Source: Streptomyces sp. GSL17-111
Lineage (GTDB): Bacteria > Actinomycetota > Actinomycetes > Streptomycetales > Streptomycetaceae
Direction of reading: 5' to 3'
NCBI RefSeq assembly: GCF_037911585.1
Contig: NZ_JBAJNS010000001.1
Span: 2,107,001 to 2,171,000, forward strand
DNA length: 64,000 nt
Under the pieces are notes generated by a model. That model worked only from the letters and a program-made list of their open reading frames with translations. It searched no databases and had not been told where the DNA came from. The position numbers and the translations under genes are program-made. Positions 32,900-41,259 of this stretch are shown here, in pieces. How positions within the stretch are numbered: position 1 is the first letter of the stretch; every line of letters starts with the position of its first letter.

Positions 32900-35304
32900 C
32901 GGGCCACCTCCCCCCTCGCGTCGTGGTCGTCGTGGTCGTCGTGCTCGTGCTCGTGCTGTGCGGGTTCCCGCCGACGGCTGGGCGCGGGCCCACCGCGCAG
33001 CAGCAGCTCCAGCGTGGGCCGCACGGCGTCGGCCCGACGGGCGTCGAGGCCGGGACCGAAGCCGGGGCGGCGCGCGTGCGGACCCCCCGGGCCCCGCGCC
33101 CCGCCCGCCCGCGCACCACGGCGGACCAGCTCGCCCAGCGTGCGGCGCACCCCGGACTCGTAGGCGGCGAACGTACGGCGCAGCAGCGGCAGCACGTCCG
33201 TGAAGCCCTGGGCGGAGACACCGGTGAGCCAGCCGTCGACCAGGGAGAGCAGCCGTTCGTCGTGGGCCAGGAGCATGCCGCCGCCGGAGAGGAAGCCCTC
33301 CAGCCACCCCGCCGCCTCGGGCGGCGCCGTGCCGGGCGACAGGGCCCGCGCCACGAGCCGCTCCGCCTCCTTGGGCGCGAGCCCGCCCTCGTCGAGCAGG
33401 AGCCGGGCGCACCGGCCGCGCAGCAGCGCGGCGGCCCCCTCCCGCGCGGTCACGTTGCGGAGCATGGCCCGCCACCGCTCCCGCAGGCCGGGCACGCCGA
33501 GCAGGGCCACGGCGCGGTGTGCGGCGTCGAGGTGGGTGCGCAGCGCGGCCGCGCCGTCGGCGTCCAGCCCGGCGCAGGCCGGGGGCAGCCCGACGTGGAC
33601 GCGCTCGGCGAGCCCTTCGGCGACCTCCGCGAGGGCCCGCGTGTCGGTCCCGCGCACGTCCCCGTACCGGGCGGCGCGCACGAGGGCGGGCAGGGCCGAT
33701 GCCAGCCGGGCGACGTCCGTGTCGAGCGCCGCCCGGTCGGCCAGGGCCCGCATCACCGTGGGCAGTGCGGCGTCGAGCCCGGCCAGCAGGCACTGCTCGG
33801 CGAGGGCCGAGACCTCGGGGAGCCCCCGTGCCTCGGCGGCCCGGCTCGCCACGAGGGCCGTGGCGGCCGACTCCACGGTGGTGCCCCAGACGCCCGCCTC
33901 GGCGACCCGCACCGACAGCTCGGGCTCCCAGCACAGCCGCCACCGCTCCTTGAAGGTGCCGGTGCCGCCCGCACCGGCGGTGACCGGTTCCCCCCACCCC
34001 ACACCCAGCAGTCGCAGCCGGTGCAGCAGCCGGCTGCGGGCGGCGCCGCCCGGCTCCCGCAGGTCGAGCTCGACGGCACGCTCACGGGCCTCGGGGCGCA
34101 GCCGCAGGGTTCGCTGGAGGCGGGTCAGGTCGCGCTGGAGCGGCACGGCCGGGGCGGTCGACGGCACCTCACCCAGGTCGTCGCCGACGATCAGCCGGTC
34201 CCGGACGAGCGCGAGCGGCACCTCCGAGCCCTCGCAGAGCACGGCGCGCACGGCGTCGACCGTCTCCGTCAGCCCGGCGAGCGGACGGCCCCGCACGGTG
34301 GCCAGCGTCTCCGCGAGCCGCACCGCCTCGATGACGTGGGCGGGGGAGACGGCGACGTCCTCCTCGCGCAGCATCCCGGCCACCTTCGTCAGCCAGCGCT
34401 CGACGGGCCGGTCGGGGACGGTGAAGAGGTGGCCGTACCAGCCGGGCGAGGTGACCCCGGCGCCGTACCCGCTGGCCCGGGACAGCCGCCGGTTCGTCCA
34501 GGGCACCCAGGTGACCTCCGTCCGCACCCGGGGCAGGCCGCGCAGGAGGCTCCGGTCCGCGGTGACGGGGTGGGGCTCGGCGAGCGCGGGCACGTGCCAG
34601 GCACCGCACACGACGGCCACCGCGCCGTCCCCGTACGTGCGGCGCGCCTCCCGCAGGCGCAGCCGCATGTGCGCCTCGCGGAGGGCGTCCCGCTCGGGCG
34701 CCTCGCCGCCGGACGCGGGCGCCGCCTCCCGCAGCGCCGTCATGGCCTCGGCGACGGCGGTGAACGGGGCGTACGGGTCCGCCCCCGATCCGGTGGGGCC
34801 GACGCCCCGGTGCTCGACGACGTCCTCCCACCAGCGCTCCGGATCGTCGTGCCCGGCGGCCTCGGCGAGCGCGGCCAGCGGGTCGAGGCGCAGCGGCGGC
34901 GGGCCCGCCCCGGGTGGCGGCGCGTCGCCCCCGGAAGGGCGCTCGGCGTCCGGCTCCGCCCAGGCCAGGGTGTGGGCGGCGGGCAGGTCGATGAGGCGCA
35001 CGACGGCGTCGTGCTCCAGCGCCCAGCGCAGGGCCACCCACTCCGGCGAGAAGGCGGCCAGGGGCCAGAACGCGGAGCGGCCCGGGTCGTCCAGGGCGTG
35101 GGCCAGCAGCGCGACGGGTGGGTGCAGGGCCGGGTCGGCGGCGAGCCCCGCGACGGCGTCGGCCTCGGGCGGGCCCTCGATGAGGACCGCCCGCGGCCGG
35201 TGCGCGTCGAGCGCGGCCCGCACGGCACGGGCGGAGCCCGGTCCGTGGTGCCGCACCCCGAGCAGCAGCGGCGCCGCGCCGGACCCGCTCGGGGTCGCGG
35301 TCAT
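32896..35304 (-). CDS. DUF5682-family protein (YehM-like)
   Basis: An 802-residue protein opening with LLGVRHHGPGSARAVRAAL and VLIEGPPEAD, the hallmark of DUF5682, with AVVCGAWHVPAL further on. No membrane segment is evident and the biochemical role is unknown. The conserved histidines of the HHGPGS and AWH motifs could be catalytic, but that is inference. The C-terminus ends in a His/Asp/Glu-rich run (EHEHDDHDDHD), a potential metal-binding tail. It overlaps the MoxR gene upstream and the VWA gene downstream by 4 bp each, so all three are translationally coupled. Size and context match E. coli YehM. Confidence 0.88.
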   Translation of the reverse strand: MTATPSGSGAAPLLLGVRHHGPGSARAVRAALDAHRPRAVLIEGPPEADAVAGLAADPALHPPVALLAHALDDPGRSAFWPLAAFSPEWVALRWALEHDAVVRLIDLPAAHTLAWAEPDAERPSGGDAPPPGAGPPPLRLDPLAALAEAAGHDDPERWWEDVVEHRGVGPTGSGADPYAPFTAVAEAMTALREAAPASGGEAPERDALREAHMRLRLREARRTYGDGAVAVVCGAWHVPALAEPHPVTADRSLLRGLPRVRTEVTWVPWTNRRLSRASGYGAGVTSPGWYGHLFTVPDRPVERWLTKVAGMLREEDVAVSPAHVIEAVRLAETLATVRGRPLAGLTETVDAVRAVLCEGSEVPLALVRDRLIVGDDLGEVPSTAPAVPLQRDLTRLQRTLRLRPEARERAVELDLREPGGAARSRLLHRLRLLGVGWGEPVTAGAGGTGTFKERWRLCWEPELSVRVAEAGVWGTTVESAATALVASRAAEARGLPEVSALAEQCLLAGLDAALPTVMRALADRAALDTDVARLASALPALVRAARYGDVRGTDTRALAEVAEGLAERVHVGLPPACAGLDADGAAALRTHLDAAHRAVALLGVPGLRERWRAMLRNVTAREGAAALLRGRCARLLLDEGGLAPKEAERLVARALSPGTAPPEAAGWLEGFLSGGGMLLAHDERLLSLVDGWLTGVSAQGFTDVLPLLRRTFAAYESGVRRTLGELVRRGARAGGARGPGGPHARRPGFGPGLDARRADAVRPTLELLLRGGPAPSRRREPAQHEHEHDDHDDHDARGEVAR

Positions 35305-36434
35305 GCGCTCACCTCACGGCAGGCCCGGTAGAAGTCCTTCCACCCCGCACGCTCGCGGACGACGGTCTCCAGGTACTCCTGCCACACCACGCGGTCGGAC
35401 GCCGGATCGCGGACGACCGCGCCGAGTATCCCGGCCGCCACGTCGCCCGGGCGCAGCACACCGTCCCCGAAGTGCGCCGCCAGGGCGAGCCCGCCGGTGA
35501 CGACCGAGATGGCCTCGGCCGTCGAGAGGGTCCCCGAAGGGGACTTGAGCTTCGTGCGGCCGTCGGCGGTCACGCCCTCGCGCAGCTCCCGGAAGACCGT
35601 CACGACCCGGCGGATCTCCTCGTACCCCTCGGGTGCCGCGGGCAGCCGCAGCGAGCGGCCGAGCTGGTCCACCCGGCGGGCCACGATGTCCACCTCGGCG
35701 TCCGCGTCGGCGGGCAGCGGCAGGACGACGGTGTTGAAGCGGCGACGCAGGGCGCTGGAGAGCTCGTTGACGCCGCGGTCGCGGTCGTTGGCGGTGGCGA
35801 TGAGGTTGAACCCGTGCACGGCCTGCACCTCCTCGCCCAGCTCGGGGACCGGCAGCGTCTTCTCGGAGAGGACGGTGATCAGCGTGTCCTGGACGTCGGC
35901 CGGGATGCGGGTCAGCTCCTCCACCCGCGCGGTCATGCCCTCGGCCATCGCGCGCATCACCGGGCCGGGGACGAGGGCGGCCCGGCTCGGCCCGTGCGCG
36001 AGGAGCTGCGCGTAGTTCCACCCGTAGCGGATCGCCTCCTCGGGGGTGCCCGCCGTGCCCTGGACGAGCAGCGTCGAGTCCCCGCTGACGGCTGCCGCGA
36101 GGTGCTCGGACAGCCAGGTCTTGGCGGTGCCGGGAACACCGAGGAGCAGCAACGCCCGGTCCGTGGCCAGCGTCGCGACGGCCACCTCGACGATCCGCCG
36201 GGGCCCCACGTACTTCGGCGAGACGACCGTCCCGTCGGGCAGCGTGCCGCCGAGCAGGTAGGTGGCGACGGCCCAGGGGGAGAGCCGCCAGCGCTCGGGA
36301 CGCGGCCGGTCGTCGGCGGCGGCGAGTGCGGCCAGCTCGTGCGCGAACGCGTGCTCGGCGTGCGGCCGGAGGACGGACCCCGCCGGCTCTGCGGTGGCGG
36401 CGGTCTCTGCGCTGGTGGTGTCGGTGGCGGTCAC
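35301..36434 (-). CDS. MoxR-type AAA+ ATPase (YehL-like)
   Basis: A 377-residue AAA+ ATPase: Walker A GVPGTAKT (residues 99-106), sensor-type NLIATANDRDRGVNELSSALRRRF with arginine finger, and a pore-region LTRIPADVQDTLITVLSEK. MoxR ATPases act as chaperones with a VWA partner, here encoded two genes downstream. GTG at 36434 has GAGGGGGA ~6 nt upstream and lies ~33 nt after a predicted transcription start. The longer frame to 36482 would begin inside the promoter, so it is rejected. First gene of MoxR-DUF5682-VWA. Confidence 0.92.
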   Translation of the reverse strand: MTATDTTSAETAATAEPAGSVLRPHAEHAFAHELAALAAADDRPRPERWRLSPWAVATYLLGGTLPDGTVVSPKYVGPRRIVEVAVATLATDRALLLLGVPGTAKTWLSEHLAAAVSGDSTLLVQGTAGTPEEAIRYGWNYAQLLAHGPSRAALVPGPVMRAMAEGMTARVEELTRIPADVQDTLITVLSEKTLPVPELGEEVQAVHGFNLIATANDRDRGVNELSSALRRRFNTVVLPLPADADAEVDIVARRVDQLGRSLRLPAAPEGYEEIRRVVTVFRELREGVTADGRTKLKSPSGTLSTAEAISVVTGGLALAAHFGDGVLRPGDVAAGILGAVVRDPASDRVVWQEYLETVVRERAGWKDFYRACREVSA

Positions 36435-36473
36435 GGCTCCCCCTCGGTGCGGTCGCTCTCCGTAACGTCCCCC

Positions 36474-36496
36474 ACTGTGCACCCGCCCACTGACAA
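36474..36496 (-). promoter_or_regulatory. RecA-independent DNA-damage promoter (PafBC type) for the MoxR operon
   Basis: On the minus strand TTGTCAGTG (36496-36488) is followed by 8 nt and CACAGT (36479-36474). The published actinobacterial RecA-NDp consensus is TTGTCRGTG-N8-TAnnnT; only the first -10 base differs. Transcription would start near 36467, giving a short leader with a ribosome-binding site. Confidence 0.6.
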
Positions 36497-36554
36497 CGCC
36501 CCCGACCTGCGGCGACGTCCATCTCAGCGGCTGTGGTGGCTTTCTGACGGCCCG

Positions 36555-36577
36555 TTGTCAGTGGCCGCCCGTACGGT
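36555..36577 (+). promoter_or_regulatory. RecA-independent DNA-damage promoter (PafBC type) for the SWIM operon
   Basis: TTGTCAGTG (36555-36563), 8 nt, then TACGGT (36572-36577): a full match to TTGTCRGTG-N8-TAnnnT, including the extended GGC. The predicted start of transcription falls at or next to the ATG at 36585, so the mRNA would be leaderless. Together with the copy on the other strand it forms an 11-bp inverted repeat (36487-36497 and 36554-36564). Confidence 0.75.
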
Positions 36578-36584
36578 CGTTCGC

Positions 36585-37910
36585 ATGACGGGACACCAGG
36601 TGCGCTGGAGCGCGGAGCAGGTGCTGACGCTGGCTCCCGACGCGGCGTCACGCCGGGCCGGGAGCAGGCTCGCGGCGCCCGGCCCGTGGTCGGGCACCGG
36701 CACCGGGCAGGACGCCGTGTGGGGGCTGTGCGCGGGCAGTGGCGCGCGGCCCTACCGGACGGCGGTCGACCTCACCGGGCCCGCGTCCACGTGCAGTTGC
36801 CCCAGCCGCAGGTTCCCCTGCAAGCACGCGCTCGGTCTGCTGCTCCGGTGGACCGAGGGACCCGGCCCGGTCCCGTCCGGCGAGCCGCCGGACTGGGCGG
36901 CGGGCTGGCTGGCGAAGCGGCGGAAGAGGGCGGCGGGCGGGGGGAGCGGCCCGGCCGACCCCGAGGCGGCCCGGCGTCGGGCGGAGCGGCGGGCGCGCCG
37001 CGTCGCGACGGGCGCGCGGGAGCTGGAGCACCGGCTGACGGACCTGCTGGAGGGCGGCCTGGCCGACGCCGACCAGGCGGGGTACGCGTCGTGGGACGAG
37101 ATGGCGGCCCGCATGGTGGACGCCCAGGCACCCGGGCTCGCCGCGCGCGTCCGGGAGCTGGCCGGGGTGCCCGCCTCCGGCCCCGGCTGGCCGGGTCGGC
37201 TGCTGGCCGAGTGTGCCCTGCTGCACCTGCTGTGCCGGGCCGCGCTCGGGCTGGACGGGCTGCCCGCCCCGCTGGCGGCGACCGTGCGGGCGCGGCTGGG
37301 CCTCACCACGGAGGCGGCGGCCCTCCTCGCGGACCGGGCGGCGGTCACGGAGGACGACTGGCTGGTGCTGGGCCGCTGGGACGGCGAGGAGGGCCGGCTC
37401 GCGGTGCGTCGCTTCTGGCTGCTCGGCCGGGGTTCCGGTCGGCTCGCGCTGCTGCTCTCCTTCGGAGCGGCCGGGCGGGCGCCGGAGCTGCAGCTCCCGG
37501 TGGGCCGGGTCCTGACGGCCGGGCTGGCGTTCCACCCGGCGGGTGTCCCGCTGCGCGCGGTCCTGGGCGAGCGGCGGGGGGAGCCGGCCCCCGGGGGCGT
37601 CCCGGCGGGGGTGGGGGTGGCGGCGGCGCTGGCCGCCTACGGCACACGGCTGGCCGACGACCCGTGGCTGGAGGCGTGGCCGGTGGTGCTGGCGGGGGTG
37701 GTGCCGGTCCCGGGGTCCGACGACGCGTCCTGGCGGCTCGCCGACCACGACGGGGAGGCGGCGCTGCCGCTGACGCCCACCGGCCGACCGGGGCTGTGGC
37801 GGCTCGTCGCCGTGTCGGGCGGCGGACCGGTCACGGTGTTCGGGGAGTGCGGGCCGAGGGGGTTCACCCCGCACACGGTCTGGTCCGAGGGGGAGGCGAT
37901 ACCGCTGTGA
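36585..37910 (+). CDS. SWIM zinc-finger protein (YehQ-like)
   Basis: A 441-residue protein with a SWIM zinc-binding motif near the start: Cys70-x-Cys72 ... Cys79-x-His81 within TCSCPSRRFPCKHALGLLL. SWIM domains bind DNA or proteins. The remainder is rich in helices with an Arg/Ala-rich stretch and has no other motif I recognise. The arrangement (SWIM near the N-terminus, MoxR/VWA neighbours) parallels E. coli YehQ. ATG at 36585 is the first codon after a perfect damage-type promoter, consistent with leaderless translation. The DUF5691 gene overlaps its stop. Confidence 0.88.
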   Translation: MTGHQVRWSAEQVLTLAPDAASRRAGSRLAAPGPWSGTGTGQDAVWGLCAGSGARPYRTAVDLTGPASTCSCPSRRFPCKHALGLLLRWTEGPGPVPSGEPPDWAAGWLAKRRKRAAGGGSGPADPEAARRRAERRARRVATGARELEHRLTDLLEGGLADADQAGYASWDEMAARMVDAQAPGLAARVRELAGVPASGPGWPGRLLAECALLHLLCRAALGLDGLPAPLAATVRARLGLTTEAAALLADRAAVTEDDWLVLGRWDGEEGRLAVRRFWLLGRGSGRLALLLSFGAAGRAPELQLPVGRVLTAGLAFHPAGVPLRAVLGERRGEPAPGGVPAGVGVAAALAAYGTRLADDPWLEAWPVVLAGVVPVPGSDDASWRLADHDGEAALPLTPTGRPGLWRLVAVSGGGPVTVFGECGPRGFTPHTVWSEGEAIPL

Positions 37911-39610
37911 ACACGGGGACCGCGATGAACGACCAGCACGACCACGACGACCAGCACGACCAGCACGACCAGCACGACGACCAGGTGGCCGACGGACGGC
38001 CCGGGCCGGGGGACGTCGGCTGGGAGGAGCTCGTGACGGCGGCGCTCCTGGGGGCCGAGCGGCGCACCCCGCCGGGCGGCTCCCCCGCCGCGCTGCTCGA
38101 GCTGGCGGCGCGGGAGACCGTCCGGGAGCGGGCGGGGCTGCTCCCCGGTGCGGCCGGGCCCCGGCCCGACCCCGCCCCGGCCGACCCGCGTCCGCCGCTG
38201 CCCGCCCCGGCGGCGCGGCGGCTGGCGATGCTGCTGGCCGGACGCACCGAGCCGGGCGGCGGCGGACGCCGGAGCGGAGGCCCGGATCTGGCCGAACTGC
38301 TGCCGCAGTGGCTGGCGGCGGCGGGTGCCCACGGCTACCGGGCCCCGGCCGCCGAGCTGCCCGCGCTGCTGGACGCGGCGCGGGCCCGGACCGACCTGCG
38401 GGCCGACGCGCTGGCGTTCGCCGGGCCGCGTGCGCTGTGGCTGGCCGGGCTGAACGCGGAGTGGAGGTTCGCGCTGCGCGGCGGCGCGGCCTCGGCGCCG
38501 GTGGACCTGGAGGACGCCCGTGCCGTGCGGTCCCGGTGGGAGGAGGGCCTGTTCGCGGAGCGGGTGGCACTGCTGGCGGGCTTGCGTCGGCACGACGCCG
38601 ACGCCGCGCGGGAGCTGCTGGCGGGCACCTGGTCCGCCGAGCGCGCGGAGGACCGGCTGATGTTCCTCGACACCCTGCGGGAGTCCCTCACGACGGCGGA
38701 CGAACCGTTTCTGGACCGGGCGCTGGGCGACCGGAGCCGGACGGTGCGGTCGACGGCGGCGGAGCTGCTGTCCGCGCTGCCCGGCTCGGCGCTGGCGGGG
38801 CGGATGGCCGCGCGGGCGCTGGCCTGCGTCCACCTGGACCGGGTCGGCACGGGACCGGCGGGGGGCGGGGCCGGGATCGCGGTGGAGGCGCCGCACGAGT
38901 GCGACGCGGGCATGCAGCGGGACGGCGTGAGCCCGACGCCGCCCGCCGGGCACGGGGAGCGTTCGTGGTGGCTCGGCCAGCTCGTGGAGGCGGCCCCGCT
39001 GGGATGCTGGTCGGAGCGGCTGGGCGGCCGGTCCCCGGCGGGGATCGTGGCCCTTCCGGTGGCGGACGGCTGGCGGGAGGACCTGCACGCGGCGTGGGCG
39101 CGGGCGGCCGTGCGGCAGCGGGACGCCGCCTGGGCCCGGGCGCTGGCGGGCCCCCCGAGCGCTCCGATGGCCGAGGGGCCGGGCGACCCGGCGCGGCTGC
39201 TGACGGTCCTCCCGGCGCGCGAGCGGGCGGCCTGGGCGGCGGCGTTCGTCGCGGCGCACGGGCTGTCCGAGGCGTTCCGGCTGCTCAGCACGTGCGCGGT
39301 GCCGTGGTCCCAGGAGCTGGGCGGAGCGGTGATCGACGCGCTGGAGATCGCCAGGGACGCCGGGGGCTACCCGTGGAGCTTCAGCGGCGTGATGGGGCTC
39401 GCCGAGCGCTGCCTCGATCCGGTCCAGGCCGGGCGCCTGGCCCCGCTGGCGGCGCATCCGGAGGAGCCGGAGCCCGGGGGGCCCGGCGCCGGGGGCTACT
39501 GGGCTGAGGCGTTCCAGCGGCTCGTCGCGACCCTCACCGTCCGCGCGGCCATGGCCGAGGAGCTGGCGGGGCGGGCTCCGGAGCCCGCCGGGCCGCCCCC
39601 CGTCGCCTGA
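37907..39610 (+). CDS. DUF5691-family protein
   Basis: A 567-residue protein of unknown function belonging to the family typically found next to SWIM and MoxR/VWA genes. The body is helical, with repeat-like stretches (DEPFLDRALGDRSRTVRSTAAELLSALP) that suggest HEAT-type repeats. The N-terminus holds a His/Asp/Gln run (NDQHDHDDQHDQHDQHDD), reminiscent of the acidic His-rich tail of DUF5682. GTG at 37907 overlaps the SWIM stop (GTGA); ATG at 37925 is the alternative start with a GGGGA nearby. Confidence 0.82.
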   Translation: MNTGTAMNDQHDHDDQHDQHDQHDDQVADGRPGPGDVGWEELVTAALLGAERRTPPGGSPAALLELAARETVRERAGLLPGAAGPRPDPAPADPRPPLPAPAARRLAMLLAGRTEPGGGGRRSGGPDLAELLPQWLAAAGAHGYRAPAAELPALLDAARARTDLRADALAFAGPRALWLAGLNAEWRFALRGGAASAPVDLEDARAVRSRWEEGLFAERVALLAGLRRHDADAARELLAGTWSAERAEDRLMFLDTLRESLTTADEPFLDRALGDRSRTVRSTAAELLSALPGSALAGRMAARALACVHLDRVGTGPAGGGAGIAVEAPHECDAGMQRDGVSPTPPAGHGERSWWLGQLVEAAPLGCWSERLGGRSPAGIVALPVADGWREDLHAAWARAAVRQRDAAWARALAGPPSAPMAEGPGDPARLLTVLPARERAAWAAAFVAAHGLSEAFRLLSTCAVPWSQELGGAVIDALEIARDAGGYPWSFSGVMGLAERCLDPVQAGRLAPLAAHPEEPEPGGPGAGGYWAEAFQRLVATLTVRAAMAEELAGRAPEPAGPPPVA

Positions 39611-39625
39611 CGCCCGGCGTCAGGC
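39605..39625. terminator. short bidirectional hairpin between DUF5691 and icmB genes
   Basis: GCCTGACG and CGTCAGGC (8 bp, 5-nt loop) span the 9 bp between two convergent stop codons; each stop codon is part of the stem. Confidence 0.5.
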
Positions 39626-40030
39626 CGCGACGGAACGGATGTTGCTCCGGACCCAGTCCACGATCTCCGTCGTCGTCGCGCCGGGGGTGAAGACGGCGGC
39701 GACGCCCTTGGCCCGCAGCGGCTCGATGTCGTCCTCGGGGATGATGCCGCCGCCGAAGACCTTGATGTCCTCGGCGTCCCGCTCCTTGAGGAGCTCCAGC
39801 ACCTTGGCGAAGAGGGTGTTGTGCGCCCCGGAGAGGATCGACAGCCCGATGGCGTCGGCGTCCTCCTGGATGGCGGTGGCCACGATCTGCTCCGGCGTCT
39901 GGTGCAGGCCGGTGTAGATGACCTCCATGCCCGCGTCCCGCAGGGCACGGGCGATGACCTTGGCTCCCCGGTCATGGCCGTCGAGCCCCGGCTTGGCGAC
40001 CACCACGCGGATCGGACCCGACACACCCAT
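39620..40030 (-). CDS. icmB: isobutyryl-CoA mutase small subunit / stand-alone cobalamin-binding protein
   Basis: A 136-residue B12-binding domain with the base-off motif DGHDRG (DxHxxG), [10 protein letters not shown] and FGGGIIP. The length equals that of Streptomyces IcmB, which pairs with a large IcmA subunit to interconvert isobutyryl- and n-butyryl-CoA, feeding valine catabolism and polyketide precursors. No large subunit lies in the window, as is usual for icmB. ATG at 40030 has GGAGG 5 nt upstream; ATG codons at 40042 and 40045 are less well placed. Confidence 0.88.
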   Translation of the reverse strand: MGVSGPIRVVVAKPGLDGHDRGAKVIARALRDAGMEVIYTGLHQTPEQIVATAIQEDADAIGLSILSGAHNTLFAKVLELLKERDAEDIKVFGGGIIPEDDIEPLRAKGVAAVFTPGATTTEIVDWVRSNIRSVAA

Positions 40031-40306
40031 CACTGCCTCCATCATCGTTGATCGCGGCTCCGGCTCCGCCGCTCGGGGCGCCGGTGTGAACGAACGTTAT
40101 CGTCCCAGCATCGCGCACCCGCTCGTTTCATGGTGCGGGGGGAGGGGGAAATCACACAATGGGAGAAGCAGCGTCACCAGCACCACCCCGCCCCACCGGT
40201 CACAGGTGGCCGTCGGCACGACGCACGGGCACCTGAGGAGGGGCGTCAGGCAGCGCGCGCCACCCGGCGCGCGACGGACGGGTGCGGTTCACGGGGGTGA
40301 GCCAGG

Positions 40307-41080
40307 ATGCACATGCCGCGCGTGCTCGACACCGTGCGCACCACCGCCCTGGAGGCGGCGGTCCTCACCGGGCGACTGGCCCTCTACTCCACCGGCGTCC
40401 TCGCCGAACGCCCCGTACCCGCCGACCGGGCGGACCTCCCCGGACCCCGGCCGGTCCTGCTGCTGCACGGCTTCGTCGACAACCGGTCCGTCTTCACCCT
40501 CCTGCGCCGCTCCCTGGCCCGGCACGGCTGGCCGCACGTCGCCTGCGCCAACTACGCGCCGTGGGTCTGCGACGTGCGGGCGGCGGCCGAGAGGCTCGGG
40601 CGGCACATCGAGGAGCTGCGGGAACGCACCGGGCAGCAGCGGATCGACATCGTCGGGCACAGCCTCGGCGGGCTGATCGCCCGCTGTCACGTGCAGTTCT
40701 TCGGGGGTGACGCCCACGTGCACACCCTCGTCACGCTCGGCACACCGCACCACGGGACGCGCGCGGTTCCGGCCATGTCGGTGCACCCGGTGGTCCGGCA
40801 GATGCGTCCGGGGTCCGCGCTGCTGACCGAGCTGGCCGCTCCGGCACCGGGGTGCCGCACCCGGTTCGTGAGCTTCTGGAGCGACGGCGACCAGGTGGTG
40901 TCCCCTCCGGAGTCCGCCCGGCTGGACCATCCCGACCTGCGGCGACGCACGGTCCGGGTGCGCGGCGTCGGGCATCTGACGCTGCCGCTGCACCGCGCCG
41001 TCATCGCCCGGATCCGCAGCGAACTCGTCGCCGCGGACGGGGTGACGGTTCCGGCGACGTCCTCCACCGAGGTGGCCTGA
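40307..41080 (+). CDS. alpha/beta-hydrolase, lipase-like
   Basis: A 257-residue hydrolase with an oxyanion-type LLLHGFVDNRS, the nucleophile elbow GHSLGG, an aspartate in FWSDGDQVV and a histidine in GVGHLTLP: a plausible Ser-Asp-His triad. It resembles the esterase/lipase EstA-LipA group (triacylglycerol lipase-like). No clear cleavable signal peptide; a mildly hydrophobic N-terminus. ATG at 40307 follows GGGGGTGAGCCAGG; ATG at 40313 is an alternative. A 276-bp gap separates it from divergent icmB; I see no other gene there. Confidence 0.85.
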   Translation: MHMPRVLDTVRTTALEAAVLTGRLALYSTGVLAERPVPADRADLPGPRPVLLLHGFVDNRSVFTLLRRSLARHGWPHVACANYAPWVCDVRAAAERLGRHIEELRERTGQQRIDIVGHSLGGLIARCHVQFFGGDAHVHTLVTLGTPHHGTRAVPAMSVHPVVRQMRPGSALLTELAAPAPGCRTRFVSFWSDGDQVVSPPESARLDHPDLRRRTVRVRGVGHLTLPLHRAVIARIRSELVAADGVTVPATSSTEVA

Positions 41081-41100
41081 ATCCGAACGAAGGGCTCGAA

Positions 41101-41145
41101 CAAGCCGTCCGTTACCGGTTCGTAGTACGCCAAAAGGACGGCTTG
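41101..41145 (+). terminator. stem-loop after the lipase gene
   Basis: CAAGCCGTCC and GGACGGCTTG pair perfectly (10 bp) around a 25-nt loop, 20 nt after the lipase stop and upstream of the M23 promoter. Probably a factor-independent terminator, but the loop is long. Confidence 0.5.
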
Positions 41146-41180
41146 CTGCCCGCAGTTCGCCCGCTCAAAACCTGCGGAAG

Positions 41181-41210
41181 ATTGTCGGCGTCACGAGGGG
41201 ACGGGTACAG
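41181..41210 (+). promoter_or_regulatory. candidate housekeeping promoter of the M23 peptidase gene
   Basis: TTGTCG (41181-41186), an 18-nt spacer and TACAGT (41205-41210) fit a Streptomyces HrdB-type promoter. Transcription would start about 40 nt before the GTG at 41260. Confidence 0.5.
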
Positions 41211-41259
41211 TCGCCGCACTGCTCTGGCAGCCCCTGTCTCCGAGGCGAAAGAGAAGTTG

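Noticed and set aside
36435..36482. Upstream extension of the MoxR protein to a GTG at 36482
   Set aside because: Would start inside the -10 region; GTG at 36434 has a good ribosome-binding site.
41181..41189. TTGTCGGCG before the M23 gene as a damage promoter
   Set aside because: No -10 at N8; an 18-nt spacer to TACAGT fits an ordinary housekeeping promoter better.
41081..41259. c-di-AMP (ydaO) riboswitch before the M23 peptidase, as found before some Streptomyces wall hydrolases
   Set aside because: No match to the conserved ydaO core segments; only a terminator-like stem and a promoter are seen. The region before the NlpC gene (46607-46806) also lacks it.
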